Source: Deltaproteobacteria bacterium
GTDB lineage: Bacteria > Myxococcota_A > Polyangia > Polyangiales > Houyiibacteriaceae
NCBI GenBank assembly: GCA_017644045.1
Contig: JAEPMI010000015.1
Span: 1-64,000, forward strand
DNA: 64,000 nt
Direction of reading: 5' to 3'
Shown one piece after another: positions 44,750-52,838 of this stretch; the stretch's first letter is position 1, and every line of letters begins with the position of its first letter. The translations under genes were made by a program, and so were the position numbers. The notes beneath the pieces were generated by a model. It was given only the letters and a program-made list of their open reading frames with translations, did not search any database and was not told the DNA's origin.

Positions 44750-45151
44750 TCAACCGATCGGGTTCCCGTCGTCGTCGAGCACCGGATACGCGCCGTCGGG
44801 GCCGTGCGTCTCCTTGCCGTGGAGCGGCGGGTTGAACACGCAGACCATCCGCATCTCTTCTTCGGCACGGAGGATGTGGTCGTCGTTCTGGTCGAGCGCG
44901 TAGATCGTGCCCGCTTCGATGACGAAGGTCTCGCCGCTCTCGACCAGCTCCACCGAGCCCTTGCCCTGGATGCAGTACACCGCCTCCAGGTGGTTCTTGT
45001 AGTGGAGGTGGGTCTCGGTGCCCGCCTTGATGATCGTGTCGTGCACCGAGTAGCCCATCTGGTCGTTTCGCAGCACGAGGCGGCGGCTGATCCAGGTCTT
45101 GCCCTCGGTGACGCGATGCGGCTCGAGCTCGCTGAGCTTGCGGACGATCAA
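44750..45151 (-). CDS. ectC: L-ectoine synthase
   Basis: The 133-aa cupin enzyme cyclises N-gamma-acetyl-diaminobutyrate to ectoine. It starts at TTG 45151, overlapping ectB by four bases, with GGAGA about 10 bases upstream. Family motifs are clear: MIVRKLSEL start, GYSVHDTIIKAGTETHLHYKNHLEAVYC with metal-binding residues, GKGSVELVESGE and ALDQNDDHILRAEEEMRMVCVFNPPL. Length matches typical EctC. No ectD (hydroxylase) is present, so the product is probably ectoine only. Confidence 0.97.
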   Translation of the reverse strand: MIVRKLSELEPHRVTEGKTWISRRLVLRNDQMGYSVHDTIIKAGTETHLHYKNHLEAVYCIQGKGSVELVESGETFVIEAGTIYALDQNDDHILRAEEEMRMVCVFNPPLHGKETHGPDGAYPVLDDDGNPIG

Positions 45152-46455
45152 GACTGGATCTCCACGGTGGACTCCGAGGCGCTCCAGCTCTTCGAGGGCG
45201 TGCGGTGCTCCTTCATGACCTTCTCGATGGCTCCCTCGAGAATGTCGAGGCCGCGCTCGAGCTCCTTCTCGCTGATGGTCAGCGCCGGGAGGAGCTTGAG
45301 CACTTCGCCGTGCGCGCCGGAGGTCTCGATGATGAGCCCGTTCTCGAAGGCTTCCTTCGACACGGCGTCGGCGACCGCGGGCATCTCGTCGAACGCGAGG
45401 CCCTGGATGAGGCCGCGGCCGCGGGCGACGCCGTCGAAGCGGTTCGCCAGACCCGTCAGGCGCTCCATGACCATCTCGGCCTTGGCCTTGACGGCCTTGC
45501 TGAGCTTCTCGTCCGACCAGTACTTCTTCAGCGACTCGGTGGCGGTCACGAACGCGAGGTTGTTCCCGCGGAAGGTGCCGTTGTGCTCGCCCGGCTTCCA
45601 ATCGTCGATGCCGGGGCGGATGAGCGTGAGCGCGAAGGGCAGGCCGTAGCCGGAGATCGACTTCGAGAGACAGATGATGTCCGGCTGGATGTCGTAGTCC
45701 TCGAAGCTGAAGAAGGTGCCCGTGCGGCCGCAGCCGACCTGGATGTCGTCGACGATGAGCAGCGAGCCGTGGCGCTTCGCGATCTTCTGCAGCCGCTCCA
45801 GCCAGGCACGGCTGGCGACGTTCACGCCGCCTTCGCCCTGGATCGTCTCGACGATGAACGCGGCCGGCGCGTCGATGCCACTCGAGGGATCGGCGAGGAC
45901 CGCCTCCATGTAGTCGAGCGTGCTCGTGTCGTCGCCCATGTAGCCGCAGAAGGGCAGGCGGGTGACACCGTGCAGGTCCATGCCCGCACCGTTCCGCTTG
46001 CTCTCGTTGCCGGTGAGGGCGAGCGAGCCGAGAGTCATGCCGTGGAAGGCGTTGGTGAACGCCACCACGGACGTGCGCTCGGTGACCTTGCGGGCGAGTT
46101 TGATCGCGGCCTCGACGGCGTTGGTGCCGGTCGGTCCGGGGAACATGACCTTGAAGTCCATCTCGCGGGGCTGGAGGATCAGCTCGTCGAAGGTCTTCAG
46201 GAACTCGACCTTGGCTTCGGTGGCCATGTCGAGGCTGTGGGTGACGCCCATGCTCCCGAGGTAGGCGATGAGCGCGTCACGCAGGTCGGGCTCGTTGTGG
46301 CCGTAGTTGAGCGCGCCGGCGCCGGCGAAGAAGTCGATGTACTCGCGCCCCTTCTCGTCCGTGAGGATCGAGCCCTCCGCCTTGGTGAAGATGGTGGGGA
46401 AGGAACGAACGTAGCTGCGTACCTCGGACTCGAGGCGGTCGATGGTCTTGGTCAA
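45148..46455 (-). CDS. ectB: Diaminobutyrate-2-oxoglutarate aminotransferase
   Basis: The 435-aa PLP enzyme converts aspartate semialdehyde and glutamate to 2,4-diaminobutyrate, the first committed ectoine step. PGPTGTNAVEAAIKLAR, FHGMTLGSLALTGN, ETIQGEGGVNVAS, IVDDIQVGCGRTGTFFSFE and the lysine in CLSKSISGYGLP identify the class III aminotransferase EctB. It starts at TTG 46455, four-base overlap with ectA, and GGAGAG lies about 6 bases upstream. Confidence 0.97.
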   Translation of the reverse strand: MTKTIDRLESEVRSYVRSFPTIFTKAEGSILTDEKGREYIDFFAGAGALNYGHNEPDLRDALIAYLGSMGVTHSLDMATEAKVEFLKTFDELILQPREMDFKVMFPGPTGTNAVEAAIKLARKVTERTSVVAFTNAFHGMTLGSLALTGNESKRNGAGMDLHGVTRLPFCGYMGDDTSTLDYMEAVLADPSSGIDAPAAFIVETIQGEGGVNVASRAWLERLQKIAKRHGSLLIVDDIQVGCGRTGTFFSFEDYDIQPDIICLSKSISGYGLPFALTLIRPGIDDWKPGEHNGTFRGNNLAFVTATESLKKYWSDEKLSKAVKAKAEMVMERLTGLANRFDGVARGRGLIQGLAFDEMPAVADAVSKEAFENGLIIETSGAHGEVLKLLPALTISEKELERGLDILEGAIEKVMKEHRTPSKSWSASESTVEIQS

Positions 46456-46967
46456 GGCTCTCTCCGTAGTGGGCCGATGCGGTGAAGGTCCTCGGGAGGG
46501 TGCTCCGCGGGACCGAAGTGTTCTGGGGTGAACCCGGGGCTGACGTCGCAGGGGACGCCTTGCTCGCGGGCGAAAGCGCGGAAGAGCCGACAGGACGGCT
46601 CGTTGCCGGGGTCGACGGTCGCCTCGAGGAAGCGGACGTCGGCGTTGGCGGGGCGGTCGATCAGCGCATGGAGCATGCGCTTGGCGAGCCCCTGCCCTCG
46701 GGCGTCCTCGCGGACGCCGATCTGCCACACGAAGATGGCGTCGGGGTGCGAGGGCGGGCGATAGGCGGCGACGCAGCCGACGACCTCTCCGTCCTGCTCC
46801 GCGAGGAGACAGTTGCCGGCGAAGTGCGTCGAGAGCAGCAGGTACGCGTAGCGCGTGTTCGGCTCGAGGACCTTGCTGTCCTTCACGAGCTGGTACATCG
46901 CCGCTCCGTCGTCGACGGTCGGCGAGCGAAAGCTCAGCTCGGGGGCCTTTCGGGCGGCCGCCGTCAC
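46452..46967 (-). CDS. ectA: Diaminobutyrate acetyltransferase
   Basis: The 171-aa GNAT enzyme acetylates diaminobutyrate at the gamma-amino group. The acetyl-CoA pyrophosphate loop is DARGQGLAKRML. FRSPTVDDGAAMYQLVKDSKVLEPNTRYAYLLLSTHFAGNC is the characteristic EctA N-terminus, with LEATVDPGNEPSCRLF later. It starts at GTG 46967, overlapping the aspartokinase stop (GTGA). Confidence 0.97.
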   Translation of the reverse strand: MTAAARKAPELSFRSPTVDDGAAMYQLVKDSKVLEPNTRYAYLLLSTHFAGNCLLAEQDGEVVGCVAAYRPPSHPDAIFVWQIGVREDARGQGLAKRMLHALIDRPANADVRFLEATVDPGNEPSCRLFRAFAREQGVPCDVSPGFTPEHFGPAEHPPEDLHRIGPLRREP

Positions 46968-48442
46968 GCCTGTGCCCGCTGAGGCTGCGATGCGCGAGGA
47001 GCGCGCGGCTTGGTCGCGTTCAGCTCGGCCCAGGTGCGGCCGAGGCGGCAGGGCGACTCACTCGGTCGCGCGAAGAGCGCCTCGTGCATCCGCACGGACA
47101 GGTCGTCGGCGACGGTCGCGTCGAGCACGTAGCTCACGTGCGTGTCGTCGGCGGCGTGGCTGACGAGGTGGACTTCCGGCTCGCCGAGCAGCGTCATCAC
47201 GCCCGCGATGCGCGGGAGCTCGGTGTTGATGCCGCTACCGACCACGCTCAGGCACGTCACGTCCGTGACCAGCTCGGGCTCGCAGAGCTCCGCGAGGCTC
47301 GCCATGAGCGCCGGGAGCTGGTCGCTCGCGCCAGGGTCCGCGCCGAGATCGATCGTCGCGCGGATCTCCGAGGGCGAGCTCGAGATGAGATCCATCGAGA
47401 GGCCGTGCTCGTGGAAGCAGGCCGAGACCTCGGCCATGAAGCCGACCGGCTGCCAGCGGCGGTCCCGGCACATCTTCACCAGGCAGAGGTTCTTGCGGGT
47501 GGTCACCGCCTTGATGCCGGGCCGACTCTCCGACGCGGGGCCGATGAGCGTGCCCTCGACCTCGGGGCGGTCGGTCCAGCGGATGCCGAGCGGGATGCCC
47601 GCGGCGCGCACGGGTCCGAGGCAACGGGGGTGCAGCACCTTGGCGCCGAGCGCGCCGAGCACCGCGGCCTCGTCGTAGCTCGCTTCGGGCACGAGTCGCG
47701 AGGTGTCGGTCTTGCGCGGGTCGATCGTGAAGAGGCCCGGCACGTCGGTCCAGATCTCCAACCGCGTCGCCGAGAGCGAGGCGGCGAGATAGGCGGCGGA
47801 CGTGTCCGAGCCACCACGTCCGAGCAGGACGGTGTCGCCGGCGTCGTCGTGGGCGATGAAGCCCTGCGTGACGCTCACCTCGGCGCCGCTGGCGTGGAGA
47901 CGCGCCTGCGCCTCGGGGTTCGCGTCGTGGCCGCAGCGCGCCGAGAGGTAGCGCTGGGACTCGTTCGCGTGCGGATCCTCTTCCGCCCGGAGGATGGTGC
48001 GGGCGTCCACCCACTCCGCGCGAATGCCGACGCGGCGCAGGTAGGCTGCGCCCAGCGCGGTGCTCATCAGCTCTCCGCGCGAGAGCACGCGCGCGCGCCA
48101 GGCGGGACTGGGGTCGGTCGTCGCGGCCAGCTCGGTGAGCTGCGCGAGCCGGTCGCCGAGGATCGCTTCGGCGTCGAGCTCGAGGGCGCGGGCCAGCTCG
48201 ACGTGCTTGGTCCAGATGCGCTGGAGCACGCCGGTCGCGGACGCGCCGCTCTCCACGGCGGCGACCAATGCCTCGAGCTCGTTGGTGACGCCGGAGAGCG
48301 CCGAGCACACGAGCACGGGGTGTTCGCCACGCTGAACGTGCGCGCGAACGGTTCGGGCGATTTGTTCCCACCGCTGGGGGCGAGCCACGCTCGTGCCGCC
48401 GAACTTGAGAACGAAGAAGGGGGAATCGTGAGTTTCAGTCAA
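46964..48442 (-). CDS. ask: Ectoine-type aspartate kinase
   Basis: The 492-aa kinase phosphorylates aspartate for ectoine synthesis. Its start is FFVLKFGGTSVA, with GRGGSDTSAAYLA and the ACT-type C-terminus (VCLSVVGSGI-like LSVVGSGINTELPRI). It belongs to the Ask_Ect subgroup found in ectoine operons, thought to escape lysine/threonine feedback. I chose TTG 48442 because the promoter lies at 48491-48519; the upstream ATG of the long frame precedes the promoter. TTG 48466 is an alternative. First gene of the operon. Confidence 0.92.
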   Translation of the reverse strand: MTETHDSPFFVLKFGGTSVARPQRWEQIARTVRAHVQRGEHPVLVCSALSGVTNELEALVAAVESGASATGVLQRIWTKHVELARALELDAEAILGDRLAQLTELAATTDPSPAWRARVLSRGELMSTALGAAYLRRVGIRAEWVDARTILRAEEDPHANESQRYLSARCGHDANPEAQARLHASGAEVSVTQGFIAHDDAGDTVLLGRGGSDTSAAYLAASLSATRLEIWTDVPGLFTIDPRKTDTSRLVPEASYDEAAVLGALGAKVLHPRCLGPVRAAGIPLGIRWTDRPEVEGTLIGPASESRPGIKAVTTRKNLCLVKMCRDRRWQPVGFMAEVSACFHEHGLSMDLISSSPSEIRATIDLGADPGASDQLPALMASLAELCEPELVTDVTCLSVVGSGINTELPRIAGVMTLLGEPEVHLVSHAADDTHVSYVLDATVADDLSVRMHEALFARPSESPCRLGRTWAELNATKPRAPRASQPQRAQA

Positions 48443-48462
48443 AACGTACTTTACCGTCGCCA

Positions 48463-48492
48463 GCAATGGTTGCTGTAGCAATGGTTGTCGTA
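48463..48492. repeat. 15-bp tandem direct repeat at the ectoine promoter
   Basis: GCAATGGTTGCTGTA is followed directly by GCAATGGTTGTCGTA, identical at 13 of 15 positions. The pair spans the predicted transcription start and touches the -10 box, so a bound protein would block or position RNA polymerase. It does not match the EctR palindrome I recall. Confidence 0.55.
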
Positions 48493-48519
48493 CATAGGAC
48501 GCGCCCCGGGTGTGGTCAA
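48491..48519 (-). promoter_or_regulatory. Sigma-70-like promoter of the ectoine operon
   Basis: On the minus strand TTGACC (48514-48519) and TATGTA (48491-48496) are separated by 17 bases. The -35 matches five of six consensus bases, the -10 three. The predicted start near 48484 gives a leader of about 42 bases before TTG 48442. Confidence 0.55.
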
Positions 48520-48702
48520 GGGTGCGATGGAAACAGATTGGAAAAGGACGGGGCTCGTGTGAGACGGAGCACGATTGGTGCTCATATCCGTCAAACGTAG
48601 GGGTGAAATGCCTTCGCTCCACGATCGCGAGCACGGCGCGCGACCCTCGACCGACGCGCGGAACTACCCTCGTTCGGTGAGGGGGTGGCGAAGAGGGTGG
48701 GC

Positions 48703-48716
48703 TCCTGAATTCAGGA
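48703..48716. promoter_or_regulatory. Perfect 14-bp palindrome
   Basis: TCCTGAATTCAGGA reads the same on both strands. It lies between the ectoine promoter and the molybdate regulator, about 180 bases from the former. An operator for a dimeric regulator is plausible. Confidence 0.4.
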
Positions 48717-48730
48717 AAACCAGATCTTGG

Positions 48731-48817
48731 TAGTCATCGGCGGCGACACGCCGATGGACTATCCCGCTACCCGCGATGAGGTTGGTCATCGAAGCCCGCC
48801 TCGATCGGTCGAGGCGG
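48731..48817. other. Two strong hairpins upstream of the molybdate regulator
   Basis: CATCGGCG-GCGACA-CGCCGATG (48735-48756) extends with one bulge to TAGTC/GACTA. CCGCCTCGA-TCGG-TCGAGGCGG (48796-48817) has a 9-bp stem with a TCGG loop. They could be terminators or a structured leader RNA on the plus strand. I could not match them to the Moco riboswitch from memory. Confidence 0.5.
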
Positions 48818-48889
48818 AGCTGCTCACCCGCGGCTCGGAAGGCACTCGACGCGAGACCGAGCTCCGCTTCGACATCCAGCGATGACAAG

Positions 48890-48921
48890 TCTGCTTTACG
48901 TGACGTAGTCTCTGCTTTACG
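48890..48921. promoter_or_regulatory. Paired 11-bp direct repeats before the molybdate regulator
   Basis: TCTGCTTTACG occurs at 48890-48900 and 48911-48921, a 21-bp period equal to two DNA turns. The second copy ends five bases before the GTG at 48927. The arrangement suits autoregulatory binding by the XRE-type regulator. Confidence 0.5.
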
Positions 48922-48926
48922 AATCG

Positions 48927-49985
48927 GTGGTGGTTCGCTGCTCCGTCCGCCGTCGCCGCGCCGCCCTCGGGCTGTCCCAGGGCGCCCTCGCCGAGCGCGT
49001 CGGGGTGTCCCGGCAGGCCCTGAGCGCCATCGAGGCGGGGCGTCAGATCCCCTCGACCGCCCTGGCTCTTCAGATCGCGCGCGCGCTGGCCTGCTCGGTC
49101 GACGACCTCTTCCAGCTCGCCGGTGGCGCAGAGCTGCACGTCCGAACGGCTGGCTCGCTCGCACGCGGCGAGCGGGTCGTCGTCGGCCGGGTGGGCGAGG
49201 GGCTGGTCGCCCACCGTCTGGCCGACCCGTCTCGTGCGGCCGACGCCGTGGTGCTCGAGGGCGGCGAAGGCGGCGCGCGGGTCGAGCTCCTCACCGACCG
49301 TCGAGCGCTCGAGGGCCGCATGCTGGTCGCCGGCTGCGCGCCGCTGCTCGGCGTGCTCGCCGACCGGGTGGCGCACGGGGAGAGCAGCGCTGCGTGGATC
49401 GGCGCGAGCAGCGGCGAGGCGCTCTCCCTCCTCGAGCGCGGTCTGGTCCACGCCGCGGGGATCCACTGGTCCGACGACGTCGACGCGCACGTACTCGCGG
49501 CCCGCGAGGCGTTGCGCGGGCAGCGCGTGACCTTGGTCCACCTGGCGCGGTGGACGCAGGGGCTCGTCGTCGCGCCCTCCAACCCGCTCGGCATCCGGGT
49601 CGGGCCCGAGCTCGCGCGTTCGGAGCTCCGAGTGGTCCGGCGCGCGGAGGGAGCCGCGGCTCAGCGACTGCTGGAGGGCCTCTGTCCGGACATGGGCACG
49701 GCGGGTCCGGTCGCCGCCGACCACCGCGAGGTGGCCCGACTCGTTCGTTGGGGCGTCGCGGACGTCGGTGTCGCGATCGAAGGAGCGGCAGTCGCCGAGG
49801 CGTTGAGCTTCCTCCCGATCACCGAGGAGCGCTTCGATCTCGTGGTGCCCACCGATCGGCTCGAGCTCCCGTCGCTCGGTCGCTTCATCGACACGCTCGC
49901 CCAGCCCGTCTTTCGCGCCGAGGCGAACGGACTGCCGGGCTACGATCTCTCGTCCAGCGGCGAGCTGACCTCGGTCGAGGCGTGA
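48927..49985 (+). CDS. XRE-type regulator with substrate-binding (PBP-like) domain
   Basis: The 352-aa product has an N-terminal Cro/CI helix-turn-helix (RRAALGLSQGALAERVGVSRQALSAIEAGRQIPS, about 9-42). The rest forms a periplasmic-binding-protein-like domain, with ASSGEALSLLERGLVHAAGIHW, LVVAPSNPLGIR and VRRAEGAAAQRLLEGL. Proteins of this build next to modABC are thought to respond to molybdate or related ligands. It ends five bases before modA. The start is one of two adjacent GTG codons (48927/48930). Confidence 0.85.
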   Translation: MVVRCSVRRRRAALGLSQGALAERVGVSRQALSAIEAGRQIPSTALALQIARALACSVDDLFQLAGGAELHVRTAGSLARGERVVVGRVGEGLVAHRLADPSRAADAVVLEGGEGGARVELLTDRRALEGRMLVAGCAPLLGVLADRVAHGESSAAWIGASSGEALSLLERGLVHAAGIHWSDDVDAHVLAAREALRGQRVTLVHLARWTQGLVVAPSNPLGIRVGPELARSELRVVRRAEGAAAQRLLEGLCPDMGTAGPVAADHREVARLVRWGVADVGVAIEGAAVAEALSFLPITEERFDLVVPTDRLELPSLGRFIDTLAQPVFRAEANGLPGYDLSSSGELTSVEA

Positions 49986-49989
49986 GCTC

Positions 49990-50724
49990 GTGCGCGCCCT
50001 GTTGCTGCTACTCGTGGTCGGGTGTGCCGACGATGGCGACCGCACCCCGGTCGTGGTCTTCGCCGCCTCGTCGTTGACCGAGTCGTTCGAAGCGCTCGAG
50101 CGGGCGTACGAATCCGCTCATCCAGCGATCGACGTCCAGCCCACGTTCGCTGGCAGCCAGGTGTTGCGGCTGCAGATCGAACACGGGGCGCCCGCCGACG
50201 TCTTCGCGTCCGCCGACGCGGCGCACATGGACGCGCTCGCGGATCGCGTCGAGCAGGTGCAGGTCTTCGCGCACAACGAGCTGGCGCTGATCGTCCCGAA
50301 GGACTCGCCGCTCCGACGCTTCGACGAGCTCGAACGTGCGCGTCGCATCGTGGTCGGAGCGCGCACCGTTCCCGTAGGCCGCTACACCCGGCTGCTGCTC
50401 GAACGCGCGGAGACCACTCACGGCGAGACCTTCGTGGGCGTCGTTCGCGCAGCCATCGCGAGCGAGGAGACGAACGTTCGGTTGGTGCGCGCCAAGGTCC
50501 AGCTCGGCGAGGCCGACGCCGCCTTCGTCTATCGAAGCGACCTGAACGACGAGGTCCGCGCCGTGCCCATCCCCGACGAGCTGCGCGTGGGCGCGGACTA
50601 TCCGATCGCGATCGTCGGCCGAGGCGAGCATCGCGCGGAGGCGATGGCCTTCGTGGCGTTCGTCCGCGGCGCCGAAGGCCGGGCCATTCTCGAGCGGCAC
50701 GGCTTCCGCGCGGAGGCGGAGTGA
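49990..50724 (+). CDS. modA: Molybdate ABC transporter substrate-binding lipoprotein
   Basis: The 244-aa product has a lipoprotein signal (LLLLLVVGC) and the ModA core: [62 protein letters not shown] and [19 protein letters not shown]. These segments bind oxyanions such as molybdate or tungstate. The start is GTG, and the stop overlaps modB by four bases. First gene of modABC. Confidence 0.93.
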   Translation: MRALLLLLVVGCADDGDRTPVVVFAASSLTESFEALERAYESAHPAIDVQPTFAGSQVLRLQIEHGAPADVFASADAAHMDALADRVEQVQVFAHNELALIVPKDSPLRRFDELERARRIVVGARTVPVGRYTRLLLERAETTHGETFVGVVRAAIASEETNVRLVRAKVQLGEADAAFVYRSDLNDEVRAVPIPDELRVGADYPIAIVGRGEHRAEAMAFVAFVRGAEGRAILERHGFRAEAE

Positions 50725-51503
50725 CTCGCTCGATCACCGGCCTGGGTGCGCTCTTCGCGTTCGCGCTGGTGGGGCTCCTGCTCCTGCCGTTGGTCGCGCT
50801 CGGTCTCTCGACCGCGCCGACCGACCTCGCTGCCGGGGTGAGCCACCCGGACTTCGCTCCGGCGCTCGCACTCAGCCTGCGGACGACCACCCTCGCGCTC
50901 GCGTTGACGCTCGTCGGCGGGACGCCGCTGGCGTGGTGGTTGGCGCGCTCGCGCTCGCGAGTGGCGCGGGTGGTGGAGGTCGTGGTCGACCTGCCGATCG
51001 TCGTGCCGCCGGCCGTGGTCGGCGTCGCGCTCCTGATGACCTATGGCGAGCACGGGCTGCTCGGCCCGCTGCTCGATGGCGTCGGGATCCGGCTCGTCTT
51101 CACGCCCGCCGCGGTGGTGGTGGCGCAGCTCGTGGTCTCGGCTCCCTTCTACGTGCAGGCCGCCGCCAGCGCGTTCCGCGAGCTCGACCCGGACCTGGGC
51201 CTCGTGGCGCGCACGCTCGGGGCCTCACCGGTCGCGGCCTTCTTTCGCGTCGCGCTACCGGTGGCGGCGCCCGGGCTCGTCGGCGGCGCGTCGCTCGCGT
51301 GGGCGCGAGCGCTGGGCGAGTTCGGCGCGACGCTGCTCTTCGCCGGCAACATGAGCGGCCGGACCCAGACCATGCCCTTGGCGATCTTCGCCGCGCTCGA
51401 ATCCGACGTGCGGCTGGCGGTGGTGTTCTCGCTGGTCCTCGTGGCGGTCGGCGCGCTCCTCCTCGTGGCCGTTCGGCTCCCCGGGCGCCGGAGGGACCGA
51501 TGA
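50721..51503 (+). CDS. modB: Molybdate ABC transporter permease
   Basis: The 260-aa permease has about six helices and the ABC-permease EAA loop in [40 protein letters not shown], and [16 protein letters not shown], typical of ModB/Cys[16 protein letters not shown] closes the family pattern. It starts at GTG 50721 overlapping the modA stop and its own stop overlaps modC, so the three genes are translationally coupled. Confidence 0.93.
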   Translation: MTRSITGLGALFAFALVGLLLLPLVALGLSTAPTDLAAGVSHPDFAPALALSLRTTTLALALTLVGGTPLAWWLARSRSRVARVVEVVVDLPIVVPPAVVGVALLMTYGEHGLLGPLLDGVGIRLVFTPAAVVVAQLVVSAPFYVQAAASAFRELDPDLGLVARTLGASPVAAFFRVALPVAAPGLVGGASLAWARALGEFGATLLFAGNMSGRTQTMPLAIFAALESDVRLAVVFSLVLVAVGALLLVAVRLPGRRRDR

Positions 51504-52219
51504 GCTGGCGAGCGTCGATCGCGCTCCGCCTGGGCGAGCTCGATCTCGACGTGGCGCTGGAGGGCGGCCCCGGCGTCACCGCGATCATGGGACCCAACGG
51601 GAGCGGCAAGACGACGCTGTTGCGGGCCATCGTGGGGGCCGTACCGGTCACGCGCGCCGACGTCACGGTGGACGAACGCGTGCTCGCGAACACCGAGCGC
51701 GGCATCGACGTCCCGATCGAAGCGCGGGGCGTGGGCTACCTGCCGCAGGGCTACGGCCTCTTCCCGCACCTGAAGGTGATCGAGAACGTCGCCTTCGGGC
51801 TCTCGACGGGCGTCGCGCGCGCTTCGCGGGCCGAGCGATTCGCCGCGGCGCGGGCCATGCTCGAGAAGCTGAGCGCGCTGGACCTCGCGGAACGCTCGGT
51901 CACCGGCCTCTCCGGTGGAGAGAAGCAGCGCGTGGCGCTCGCGCGCGCGCTCGTGCGTGAGCCCTCGCTGCTCCTGCTGGACGAACCCCTGGCCTCGCTG
52001 GACGTCCGCCATCGGCAGGCCGTGCGTGCTCTCCTGGCCCGGCAGCTCGCGGACTGGGGTCGTCCGGCGCTGCTGGTCACCCACGACGTCCGAGACGTCG
52101 CCGCGCTCGACGCCGAGGTGGTCATCCTGGACCGCGGTCGCGTGGTGCAGCGGGGCACGCTCGAAGCGCTCCGTAGCGAGCCCGCCAACCCGCTCGTCGC
52201 CGAGCTCTTGTCGGGCTGA
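51500..52219 (+). CDS. modC: Molybdate ABC transporter ATP-binding protein, short form
   Basis: The 239-aa ATPase has Walker [10 protein letters not shown], the Q loop [14 protein letters not shown], signature [16 protein letters not shown], Walker [13 protein letters not shown] and switch His in LVTHDV. It ends about 120 residues short of classical ModC because the C-terminal Mop/TOBE molybdate-binding domain is missing. Feedback by internal molybdate would then have to come from elsewhere, perhaps the upstream regulator. It is convergent with gdx. Confidence 0.92.
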   Translation: MSWRASIALRLGELDLDVALEGGPGVTAIMGPNGSGKTTLLRAIVGAVPVTRADVTVDERVLANTERGIDVPIEARGVGYLPQGYGLFPHLKVIENVAFGLSTGVARASRAERFAAARAMLEKLSALDLAERSVTGLSGGEKQRVALARALVREPSLLLLDEPLASLDVRHRQAVRALLARQLADWGRPALLVTHDVRDVAALDAEVVILDRGRVVQRGTLEALRSEPANPLVAELLSG

Positions 52220-52222
52220 GGC

Positions 52223-52546
52223 TCAAGGGGCCGCTGCCGTCAGCTTCAGACCGACGACGGAGACCACCAGGAGCACCAGGAAGGTCACTCGAAGCGGCGG
52301 CATCGACTCATCGAAGAGGAGGGCACCGCCGATCGCCGCGCCGGTCGCGCCGATGCCGACCCAGATGGCATAGGCCGTTCCGATGGGCAGGGTGCGCGCG
52401 GCCTGAGCAAGCAGCGCCATGCTCGCCGCGATGGCACCCACGGTGATGAGGGTCGGGACGGGGCGGGTGAAGCCTTCGGTCGTTCTCAGACCCAGCGCCC
52501 ACACGATCTCGAGCGCTCCAGCGAGCAGCAGTTGGAACCAAGCCAT
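52223..52546 (-). CDS. gdx: Guanidinium exporter, SMR family
   Basis: The 107-aa protein has four helices of the small multidrug resistance family. The Gdx/SugE subclass is indicated by LLAGALEIVWALGL with the essential Glu, LPIGTAYAIWVGIGATGAAIGG and GALLFDES. Gdx proteins export guanidinium by proton exchange as antiparallel dimers. The start follows GGAGGAG, and a guanidine-III riboswitch lies immediately upstream, independently confirming the substrate. Confidence 0.95.
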   Translation of the reverse strand: MAWFQLLLAGALEIVWALGLRTTEGFTRPVPTLITVGAIAASMALLAQAARTLPIGTAYAIWVGIGATGAAIGGALLFDESMPPLRVTFLVLLVVSVVGLKLTAAAP

Positions 52547-52560
52547 GGTGTCTCCTCCAC

Positions 52561-52600
52561 GGCCCGTCGTTCCTTCCTGGTACGGGTCGACCTCGTCAGG
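52561..52600 (-). ncRNA. Guanidine-III riboswitch (ykkC-III class)
   Basis: The 40-base minus-strand segment begins CCUGACGAGGU and contains CCGUACCAGGA and ACGACGGGCC. It aligns closely to the crystallised Thermobifida fusca aptamer as I remember it. P1 is CCUG with CAGG, and the pseudoknot P2 pairs GACCCGU with ACGGGCC at six of seven positions. The 3' pseudoknot strand ends two bases before the GGAGGAG ribosome site of gdx, so guanidine binding could control translation. Confidence 0.88.
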
Positions 52601-52616
52601 GCTCCCAATGAGCCCT
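52598..52616 (-). promoter_or_regulatory. Hairpin overlapping the 5' end of the guanidine switch
   Basis: AGGGCTC-CCAAT-GAGCCCT forms a perfect 7-bp stem whose 3' strand (on the RNA) shares three bases with aptamer helix P1. It is probably an alternative fold that competes with the ligand-bound state. Confidence 0.5.
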
Positions 52617-52643
52617 CGGAACCTGCGCCGCCCCCGACGAACG

Positions 52644-52838
52644 TCAAGGGCTGGGCTCGTCCTTTGACGCGACCAGCGATTCGAGGGGAAGCGAGCGGAG
52701 CGCGTCGAGGACCAGCTCCCAGCGCCCCTCGGCGCACAGACCACCATAGCCGCCGGTCTCGTAGGCCGTGCGTGCGGCCTCGAGGCACGCCGCGCGCACG
52801 GACTGGGCCAGCCGGAGGCGTTCGTCGCGATCGCTCAT
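52644..52838 (-). CDS. Conserved small protein of unknown function
   Basis: The 64-aa product contains RLAQSVRAACLEAARTAYETGGYGGLCAEGRWELVLDALRSLPL, a pattern I recall from many proteobacterial small proteins sometimes mislabelled acetyltransferase. It starts at ATG 52838, overlapping the upstream gene's stop by four bases, so it is co-translated with the HD-domain protein. Function is unknown. Confidence 0.7.
   Translation of the reverse strand: MSDRDERLRLAQSVRAACLEAARTAYETGGYGGLCAEGRWELVLDALRSLPLESLVASKDEPSP

Larger units (their letters stand above)
48443..48926. other. 484-base non-coding region between ectoine and molybdate loci
   Basis: This is the longest gene-free stretch. It contains, from left to right, 15-bp direct repeats and the ectoine promoter, then a 14-bp palindrome, two GC hairpins and an 11-bp direct-repeat pair before the molybdate regulator. 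The ORF candidates in it look like antisense noise. No tRNA-like element was seen. Confidence 0.7.

Noticed and set aside
48664-49164. Minus-strand 166-codon frame
   Set aside because: Its sequence is Arg-rich and low-complexity and overlaps the molybdate regulator; it looks like antisense noise.
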